From: Sambucus nigra
Taxonomy: Eukaryota; Streptophyta; Magnoliopsida; Dipsacales; Adoxaceae
NCBI GenBank assembly: GCA_949130495.1
Contig: OX422221.1
Span: 148,141,405-148,205,404, forward strand
Direction: 5' to 3'
DNA length: 64,000 nt
Part shown: piece after piece, positions 55,797-64,000 of the stretch
Layout of the letters: the number at the start of each line of letters is the position of its first letter
Position numbering within the stretch: the first letter of the stretch is position 1
The notes under the pieces: generated by a model
Database searches by the model: none
Told to the model about the DNA's origin: nothing
The model's input: the letters and a program-made list of their open reading frames with translations, nothing else
Position numbers and translations under genes: made by a program

Positions 55797-57727
55797 ATGG
55801 CCGGAGAACGTCTTTTACGGGACTACTTTGGTCATTTTTCATTGACACGCGACATGTGTGAGAGTAATCCCGAGCCGTCTCTTTATGAGATTTTTCATGG
55901 TTTCGGCTCTATCACGAGTACCGTTGGTACTCTTGACCCGTCCATGCACGCACCTCATTTTCCATCACCCCCGGAGTCAAGTGTCGACGTGTCTCATCCT
56001 TTGTTGTGCACCCACTGTTATTATGTCGATCACATGTCCCATGAGTGCCCTTACTTTCGTATCCATCCAAAACCGCCATGGAACATGTGTATCCATATGA
56101 CACTCTTCTAGAACCCACCTAGGCCCATTGTCATGATATACCTAATCCCGAGTGGTGTGAGTACCCGAGCTGTTCGTGGAGGCCTGATCACCCTTCCACA
56201 CAATACGAATCCGAACCCGATGTTGTGGATCCTCACACGTTCCAACAGTTGTCATGGAAACTTTGTGCACCCATTTTCGATCAGTCCCCTCACTACGCAC
56301 CCAATGAGTATCGACCATTTTTCCATCACGAAAGCGGTCCTTTCGTGTATGATGAACTTGGCCCCACCCCCACACACTTCATTTGAGTATTCTCCGTATA
56401 GTCCTGACCATAGCGAGTTGTGTACACCTCACCCATCGACACCACCCATCACTCCACCACCACCATCATCCACCTCCACTCTCGAAAGCCTCTTGCAAAA
56501 GTTCATACTCGAGAAAGAGCAAGCCACTCAAATTCAAACTCAAGATCTCCAAAGCCTTGAACAAAGGTTAAATGAATTGGAGTGTGGGAGAGAGTCAGAT
56601 ATTCCTATGGATCGTCCCATCGTTGCAACCGAGTGTGACGATGATGCGTCCTCTTGTGACACAGATTTTGAGTGTGACCAACCCTACCACCTCGATAATC
56701 TTGAAGTTGAGACCATTCCATGTTCCGGGTCCCAAGTCGACAATTGTGTTGACTTACCTTTCGATAGTGAGCCTGATCCAATCCTACCATATCATTATGA
56801 ACCCCACTTTGAGGTTACCACTCCCGAGATATCCAAAAATATGCCCGATCTTTTACCTCATGCCCCAATTGCCTATGTCTCTGACATGAGCATATGTTTT
56901 AGGTTAGCTCCGGCTACGAGTGCTCACCATTGTACCAAGATAGCGTCAGAGATGGTTCCCACCTCTCTTGATATGGATCCTACCCCGTCATATTTGGCTC
57001 CTCTTGAGTCGAATATTGATGTTGATTCATATATCTCAGATCTTAATGCCTTGTCTTACCCACCCACCACATTCCTCAATGCTATTCTTATGGAGAAGTT
57101 GATCACTCACTCGTTTATTTCCACACTCCCTCTTCTGGAGGATATTGAGGATCATTATATCCCTCCAAACGAGTGTGTGTGTCCCACTCTTGAGTTGGAT
57201 CATCTTCCTCCACCATTTATCCCACTCGATCCACCATTTGTATCACCCAACCCACCCATTGTACCTTCCACCCCAACACCTGGTTTGGATCTTGATTTTA
57301 CACATTTCAAGTTTCCATCAATATTTTTAGATCCTCACCTGAATCCATCCTCCACTTTCCATGAGAGTATTTTTGGTTCTACTCTCCACCGTGACACCGA
57401 GCTTGTTCCTCCATCCCGCCACTCTCTTGTGGTGTTGATTCTTCTCAACAGCTCCTTGGTGTGTCACGGCGCGACCATTATCATCGCCCATTCATAAAAC
57501 GGTGGTGTAATTTTTATGAGCCCCACCCCATTCCACTTTCCAAACCATTTTTCCTCCCGATACAATTAGAGAACCATGCTTATAGGGCCCTTGTTGCCCT
57601 CACCTTTAAGCTCAACAAGGACCGTGAGCGATGCCTATTCACCCTCACCTTTACTTTAATCCCCACCCGCCCATGGTCCACCGATGCTTTGCATCATGTG
57701 ATGCACTTTGCTATACAGGTGCATTGA
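55797..57727 (+). pseudogene. Gag-like protein of the second Athila-like element, with frameshifts
   Basis: Starts at about 55797. Residues ~73-86 form a CCHC knuckle, CTHCYYVDHMSHEC (about 56010-56051). Apparent frameshifts near 56090, 56380 and 57420 link successive coding-like frames: a Pro/His/Tyr-rich part (YPSCSWRPDHPS), a Pro-rich stretch followed by a short coiled coil (STLESLLQKFILEKEQATQI, LEQRLNELECG; about 56480-56590), a long acidic Asp/Pro-rich region, and a C-terminal RWCNFYEPHPIPLS segment ending at 57725. The single longest frame is 454 codons (56133-57497), but its first 80 codons are probably out of frame. A zinc knuckle implies RNA binding; no enzyme domain is present. Confidence 0.6.
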
Positions 57728-59584
57728 CCATTTTGGCCTCTATTAAACAAGAGTGACGCTTCAGTCTTGTTTGGGGGTGAATCTCATCACCCATTTTTCT
57801 GTCGCCACATGATATCATAGATCTTATCTTTAGGGTGAGAATAGTTCGATCTGGATGAATACATTAAACTTAGCGCTATCGGGGGCAGCCGTGTTTCTTG
57901 TACTAGTCTCATCCTGTTTGGGGGTGGTGTTTCACATCACCCAATGCTTTATCATGCTTATAGACTTGTACACATTTTTTCTCACTTCTTATTCAGGTTT
58001 TATTTTGGCTTCATTTGTAAACTGCATTAGCGGTTCATTCTGGTACTATCTTTCCTACCCTATGCTCTCAATTTTAAATATCATTTTACCTAACATCGAG
58101 GACGATGTTCCTTTTTGTTTGGGGGTGGGGAATTTTATCGAAATCGTGCCTCATTTGAAAATTTTTAATTTTTAAACCTGATTTTTAAAATTTCATGCAG
58201 TTTCTCTCATCTCACTCATTGATGTGAATTTTTAATCGTTCATCTTTCTAAGTCTAGGAATCAAGCTAGAGAATATTTTTTCTAAATAGCTTATGTAATA
58301 TGTAACAAGGCATTTTGCACCATGAATTTTTAGACTCAACAAAAATTGTGCACTTATCACGTCAATACGATTTAACATTAAGGAGTACTATAATTCTAAA
58401 GAGAACCTTAAGGATCACTAGTAGATATTTTAGCTTGTGAGATTCGTGCCTTTCACCCTTTTAGAGAGTTTTTACGCAATCTCCAAGTCACAAGTTGATT
58501 CAACTTCGTTTGAGTCCGCACTTTAATTGTTGTATGATCTCATTATTCTAAATTTTGGCTTAATCATTGAGAATGATATTTTTTTCGAGTTGTAAGAAAC
58601 ACGTGTCTTGAAATTTGTCCCGAATACTAGATTTTCATCGACACACCTACCACTTTCCCCCCATAACATATTTCCATTCACTTCACCCATTATATTCCCA
58701 TGCTCTTCCACATTCCCATATACTTCTCCCCATCCATATACATACCCCACCACATTCATATATCATCCTTCATTTTTGAGAAAAAGAGTGTTGATTCCAA
58801 ATGTTAAATGTCTTCATTGTTGGTTTGAAAAGAGAGAGGAAGAAAAAAAATAAAAAATAGCAAAAATAGAAGAAAAAAGAGAAAAAGAAAAAAAAAATTG
58901 AAAAAAAAGAGAAAAGAAATGAAAGAGAGTTTGTAGTTAGTAATAAAGTCATTTGTGCCTAAAGTGTATACACTCTTCTCAATCTTATCGCATCCATCAC
59001 TCATCACTCATCCATTATCCATCATATCACTATCCTACCTATCTCATCTCATCCATCCTACCTATCATATCCTTCTCATTCCATTTCATCCCCCCTCACC
59101 CATATACATACATGTTCCCCTAGGTGTTCGTACAAATGATAGTCAACGTGGTGAATAACTCGACGTTCTCACTATAGTGATTAGCATTTCTTTCATGAGA
59201 TCTTTTTTTTTTTCTAATTGTCCGTTCTTTCTTATGTGTGTGTGAGACGTTTGAACTTCCTTACATTTACTCACCTCCTCATACACAAGATCTAACCCTA
59301 ATCTCGAGAGTTCGTTTGAGAGAGATATATCCGTGAGATTTGAAGTTGAAGCGTTGATTCCGACAAAGCAATCTATGAATTACTCTTGTGATACTCGACC
59401 CGTTTTGATTGATTCACACTACACACGTTGAGTTCTAGGAAGGATGTGCCTTGTGTATTTACTTAGCTAATATTTTTATAATTCTAGCTTGTATTTCTGA
59501 AAATATTTTCTTGTGATGGATTGTGCGACTATTCTATGTCTAATAAGAAATAGACTACCATTTGCAAATAAGAATTTTGTCGGT
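57728..59584 (+). other. 3' non-coding interior with polypurine-like motifs
   Basis: Three TTTGGGGGTG motifs lie at about 57769-57780, 57917-57927 and 58118-58128. The last is preceded by AACATCGAGGACGATGTT. A hydrophobic ORF (57855-58175) overlaps the second and third and is probably fortuitous. A purine-rich tract lies at 58830-58925, and CATCC-type pyrimidine repeats at 58985-59100. Confidence 0.5.
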
Positions 59585-59698
59585 ATATTCCCTGCAAACC
59601 TTCACGAGACCCAACTCGTCCTGTAGGGAAACCTATAGGTTTAAAGGCCTGTTGCACATGTAAGTGCAATCGCAAGTGCCCGCGAAAGTGGTGCACTT
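59585..59698 (+). ncRNA. Three-hairpin module upstream of the polypurine tract (copy 2)
   Basis: ACGAGACCCAACTCGT (59604-59619), AAACCTATAGGTTT (59629-59642) and TTGCACATGTAAGTGCAA (59652-59669), in the same order as on the minus strand at 19405-19469. A possible fourth hairpin pairs AAGTGC (59674-59679) with GCACTT (59693-59698) and is not shared. No known RNA family is recognised; the structural role is inferred from conservation. Confidence 0.55.
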
Positions 59699-59733
59699 TT
59701 GGTTACTCATTTGTCTCTTTCTCTCTATCTTAT

Positions 59734-59770
59734 TACTCGAGGACTAGCAACGCTCTTTTTGGGGGTGGTG
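59734..59770 (+). other. CTCGAGGACTAGCAA box and polypurine tract
   Basis: CTCGAGGACTAGCAA (59736-59750) followed by CTTTTTGGGGGTGGTG (59753-59770) directly abutting the 3' LTR. The same box lies next to the tract of the first Athila-like element (19344-19358, minus strand). Confidence 0.8.
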
Positions 59771-62700
59771 TGATAAGCACCCAAAACTGTACAAATTATA
59801 CCTCAAATAGACGTAATTTTGTTGCTAATTCTCGATAATTTGGGTCTTATGTGCTTAAATGTTTATCTTGTAGGTCAAATGTTCTTTTGCGGTGTCAAAA
59901 GATATATATTGAGGCAAATGCGCATTTTATGGAGCTAAATACCCAATCCCATAACCTCACCTGAGCCCAAACCTAGCCTAAACCTACCCCAAACCCTATG
60001 TGTGTTTAGTTTGTGCGTTTTAGATTTTTCTTAGATTTTTAATTTTAATCATTTCTATTTTTAGGATTTATTTTAGATTTATTTAGAATTTTTAGGATTT
60101 ATATTCTATTTCATTTAATTTAATGTTGTTTTAATTTGATTTTGATTTTTTAGTTTTATTTTATTAGAATTACATTTTTTAGGATTTCTTTTAGTTTTAC
60201 ATTTATTAGGTTTTACTTGTTTAGAATTTTAATTTTTAATTCAATAGTTTTCTATTTTTATTTTTATTGTTTCTTCTTTTTAGTTTTATTTTTAGTCGTG
60301 TTTTTAATTTTATAGATTAGGATTTCTACATATATATTTTTAGTAGATTTTAATTAAATATTATTTTTTTAGTTAGTTAGTCAATTTTTAGGGTTCCAAA
60401 TTAAACGCACACCCTCACACCCAATTAACCCACACTACAATACACCCAATTAAACCCTTACCCTTACCTAACTTACCATACACTCACCTACACACTAACC
60501 ATCCCTCTTCTTCTTCAACCTCTCACCTTCTCTCTCCTCTCTCTACTTCCACCATAACCAACACCCACCTTTCTCTCTCATCTCTCCACCATTATTAACA
60601 CAAACCCGGTCCCCACCTGCTCACCTTGGACTTGAACCGCCCCTTCCAACTTCGGCGCGCCTTAGCCGGCTCCACAATCGTCGGCGGCGACTACCCTTTC
60701 CACTCTCAACACCAGCAGCCCCTACCTGTCCGCCCAAACCCGTAATCTCCGACCGGCGTCACCACACCCAGAACACATAAACCCGCCTGAACGCGGAACC
60801 AACAGTGCCGACAACCTCTCACTCCAGCTGCCCGACGGCGACCCCTCCTTCTGCCAACGCTAGCACACCTCCATCCTCCAACATCACCCCTGTTTCGGCC
60901 ACCAAAATCGGCAACCCGCTGTCCACCTTCCCCCTTCCCCTCCGGCGCTGACCTCGCTCCTGTCATCACCCTTCTCCGGCGCCTTTGCCTAACCCACATG
61001 CCGGCGACGAAACCTCTACCTCCGGCCAATGCCAAACCCATTTTTCATCTTACCTGAAACCCCAAGCAAACCCATACCCACTTTAAACCAAGAATCCCAC
61101 GACCCATTTTCAAAAGCCATGACCTGCCAAACAAATCAAAACCAAGCCAAATAATTACACCACATGCTTAAAACCCATTTAACCCATTTATCCCTTTTAC
61201 TCATTATACCCCCAACTAACCATTTTACCCAATACCCAAAAATACCCTTGTTACAACTCTGATTTGTTCATTCCTATCCACTCTTCTAATTATCCGCACA
61301 CCTCACCATTTTCATGCACACTCATGCCCCTTTTACCCATTAAAAATCCCCATGCTCCATGTGCCTGATATAAATGAAGATGAAGACCCTATTTGAATGG
61401 GAAATTTTTAGTTCTAGAAAACCCATTTAGGGTCTTAGAGAGAGAAATAATATTTTAGTGTAGGTTTTTAGATTATAATTTTTATTTTATTTTTTTTAGA
61501 TAGTGAGGAGAAAATAAATTGCTGTGGGGATTAATTTGAGTGAAATTTTTATATAATATTGTTTGGATCACTCAAGTTGATGGATTATGAATTTCAACTC
61601 ATGGATTGAAGATCAATTAAGCATCAAGAGATTGGGGTTAGATTGTTCTTTTCTCATCTCATTTATTTTATGCCTTTGATTATTAATTTGTCATATTTCA
61701 TATCATGTTAGGCTAAATCCCCTTTCAAGGAGTGGGGGAAACCCCTTATTTGATGTTATTTTATTTTAATTAGTTTAATTACTTGAAAACTCCCTTTGAA
61801 TGTTAATTTTAATCCCTCGCCTTTAAATTTACGCCTCGAGAGATAGTAAATGATTTTCGAGAGAAAATCGAAATTCTAGTTATAATACCCATTTAGATTC
61901 GAACTAGAGATAAGGGTTTCTTAAGTGGAGTATTATAACTTGAATTTCAACTCTAAATTTATTTTCTAAGAGTTATATAAATTTTAATTGATCGATCCTA
62001 GCGGGTGATTAATTAAAAGGAGTGTGGATCTATTTTCTAGAGTTGTGGGGTGTTTAACTTAATTTTCTAAAAGGTTACTATTAAAATTACATTTGCAACG
62101 AGAGTTGAATTGTAATTTTGATATTAATTTGGGAGAATTCAATTAATTAAATTAATTAGTTAGTTAGAATAGCTACAATTTGTGGTGTAATCTCATTCCT
62201 TGATTATTCTCACAATTATTTACCTCACTTTATCTCTTATTTTAGTTTAGACTTTATTTTTTATTTTAGTAACTTTCTAGTTAGTTGTTATCATTTCACA
62301 TTTAGTTTAGTTTAGTTTAAATCATCACCTGACCCTATTGTTTTAATATTGAAAAAGCTAAAAAAAATTAGAAAAGTGAAAAAGCACAAAAATAAAATAA
62401 AAATTGAACTACATTTGAGTTTGTCTCTAGCTTACCCCCTTGAAAGTGGATTGATACCCTTACTTACTTCTACACTTGAGATTATATTATTTTGTAGGTA
62501 TTATAAGGTTTTGATTAGAAGGATTTTTCAACCAACGACGAAATATACACGCAAAAGTCTTTTCTATCAAGCTTCTAGTTACCTAACTTACAATGTTAAT
62601 TTATGTCATTGTTACAAATAAAATATAAAGAAAAAAAATTCAAAAATACTTATAATTAAGAAAATATAAAATTAGATAACATGTTCCAACATATGGTTTA

Positions 62701-64000
62701 TGGTCGGATATTGTGTTATGTCTAACCTAAAAAAGTACATTAATATTTTAACATTAGACATAAATGAAAGGTTTGATAATGTTAATTATTGAAGTTGATT
62801 ATTTTAAAGTGGAAAACCCTATAATTGACAATTAATTAGCCCAAAGATTGTGCAAAAGTAATTACGTCAATGATAATGTTGTTATCTATAGAACAAATAT
62901 ATGTGTTTTGAATAAAAATAAGGGCCATTTAAGTTTGGCCCCATTTAATTCTCTACAATGAGTCAAACCCCGGCAAATTGACTTTCTTAAGATTTACCCC
63001 CATTTTCAGCATGCCATCCATTCTGCCGCTAACCCACATATCTAATACCGATTATACCCTCACTTTAATATGGGGGCCAAACCTTAAATAAAAAAAACGC
63101 ACGGAATATTAAAAAAATAGAAAAAAATAAAAATAAATAAATGACGAAAAATAAATAAATATTAACCTCATAATTAATTTTAAAAAAAACCCAGCAATTT
63201 ATTAAAAAGTCAAAAATTTATTAATTAAGAAAATAAATAATAGAAAATTAAAAAAATTCCAAAAATTAAAAAAATAAAAACCTAAATAATGAAAAAATAC
63301 ATAAAATGAATAAAAAGAGAAAATAAATATTATCCCCTGAATTAATTTAAAAAACACCCAGAAATTTATTAAAAAGTCAAAAAATTATTAATTCAGAAAA
63401 TTAAAAAAGCAGAAAATAATGAAAAACCAAAAATAATAAAAAAAATACAGAAAATGAATAAAAACATAAAATAAATATTAACCCCGGAATTAATTTAAAA
63501 AAACACCGAGAAATTTACTAAAACATTAAAAAATTATGAATTAAGAAAATAAATAACAAAAAATTAAAAAAACGATCGGAAAATTAAAAATTCAAAATAC
63601 TGTCTTACTTTTTTAATGTTTTAAAAAAAACTGTTTAAAATAATAAATACATTTTTATAATGTGTAACGTGTTCAAATGATACACATGAAGAATGTTAAA
63701 ATAATTGATTTAATATTCAAGTTTAATTGCACTTTGTGCCCCATATTTGAGAAGATTCACTTTCTAATGTGATGCAACGTTAACCAACTTCGTGAATAGA
63801 TTTATCTTTTAAAATAAATAGTTAATTTTATCATTTAAACTTAATTGAATTTAAAATAAACTTAATTTACTTATTTAGTTTTAACGGAAGGGTATGTTTT
63901 GACTTGATTTGAGTAAAAAATGAAGTGGTTAAAGCTTAAATTAGTAAAAAAGTAGGGCATGTTTGAGCTTTAATTTTTAGAAAAAATTCCCCCTTAATTC
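59771..64000 (+). repeat. 3' LTR of the second Athila-like element (continues past the window)
   Basis: Starts TGATAAGCACCC and aligns with the 5' LTR to about 63038 including the MITE start. A ~17-bp difference near 60665 and an extra ~18 bp near 61185 explain the changing offset. Its end is not in the window. Confidence 0.88.
62923..64000. mobile_element. Mutator-like MITE in the 3' LTR (cut by window end)
   Basis: Begins GGCCATTTAAGTTTGG at the same LTR position as the remnant at 54741, so the MITE was in the LTR before this element inserted. It continues through A-rich repeats into the central segment (about 63600-63980), which matches 6570-6960 of the first copy in inverted orientation, including GATGCAACGTTAACCAACTT. 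Confidence 0.82.

Larger units (their letters stand above)
51632..64000 (+). mobile_element. Second Athila-like non-autonomous LTR retrotransposon with >3-kb LTRs (right end beyond window)
   Basis: Two long direct repeats start TGATAAGCACCC (51632 and 59771) and stay alignable for over 3 kb. A polypurine tract CTTTTTGGGGGTGGTG sits directly before the second, putting the element on the plus strand. The interior (to 59770) encodes a broken gag-like protein with a zinc knuckle but no RT or integrase, so it is non-autonomous. In the first ~330 LTR positions I count about 21 differences (~6%). The 5' LTR/internal junction and primer site were not found; a deletion at the embedded MITE (54856) may have removed them. 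Confidence 0.85.

Noticed and set aside
57855..58175. Hydrophobic 106-codon ORF, possible env-like transmembrane protein
   Set aside because: It overlaps two polypurine-like motifs, has no partner ORF and shows no sign of conserved coding.

Overview
This window looks like a piece of repeat-dense angiosperm (probably eudicot) nuclear chromatin. I found no intact host gene. Nearly everything that can be assigned is a transposable element (TE), a TE broken by another TE, or a host-gene fragment carried by a TE. The evidence for a plant is the mix of lineages: Copia with an initiator-Met primer site, a Tat-lineage Ty3/gypsy element with two RNase H domains and an extra opposite-strand ORF, Athila-like long-LTR elements with a tRNA-Asp-type primer site, TNP2-type CACTA, hAT, Mutator-like, PIF/Harbinger, LINE and Helitron sequences. 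The species cannot be named from this.

Layout. 1-2062: 5' part of a minus-strand Copia element with an uninterrupted gag-protease frame. 3890-5147: non-autonomous hAT element with a perfect 8-bp target-site duplication (TSD). 5947-7849: Mutator-like foldback MITE with an 11-bp TSD. 8270-9378: relic of a CACTA transposase gene. 9610-35018: a degenerate minus-strand Tat element, split by an Athila-like non-autonomous retrotransposon (17296-24650, TSD TAAGG) and by a complete-length but defective CACTA transposon (25479-33086, TSD CAT). 35019 to about 49690: a second CACTA-type element without recognisable transposase. It holds a LINE fragment, two exons resembling GRV2 (RME-8), a 5.2-kb Helitron (40652-45851) carrying an MZM1-like fragment, another LINE fragment and thirteen copies of a 168-bp repeat. 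50525-51260: PIF/Harbinger transposase pseudogene. 51632 to the window end: a second Athila-like element on the plus strand, with LTRs over 3 kb, a zinc-knuckle gag-like pseudogene, and a Mutator-like MITE embedded in both LTRs.

The elements interact mainly by nesting. The order of events can be read from TSDs and LTR divergence: the Tat LTRs differ by about 8% by eye, the LTRs of the Athila-like element inside it by about 3-4%. The most novel-looking signal is non-coding. The two Athila-like elements lie on opposite strands 40 kb apart and have different LTRs, yet share an ~85-nt module just upstream of the polypurine tract. It folds into three hairpins, and every difference between the copies falls outside the stems. 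It is followed in both by the same CTCGAGGACTAGCAA box and the polypurine tract.
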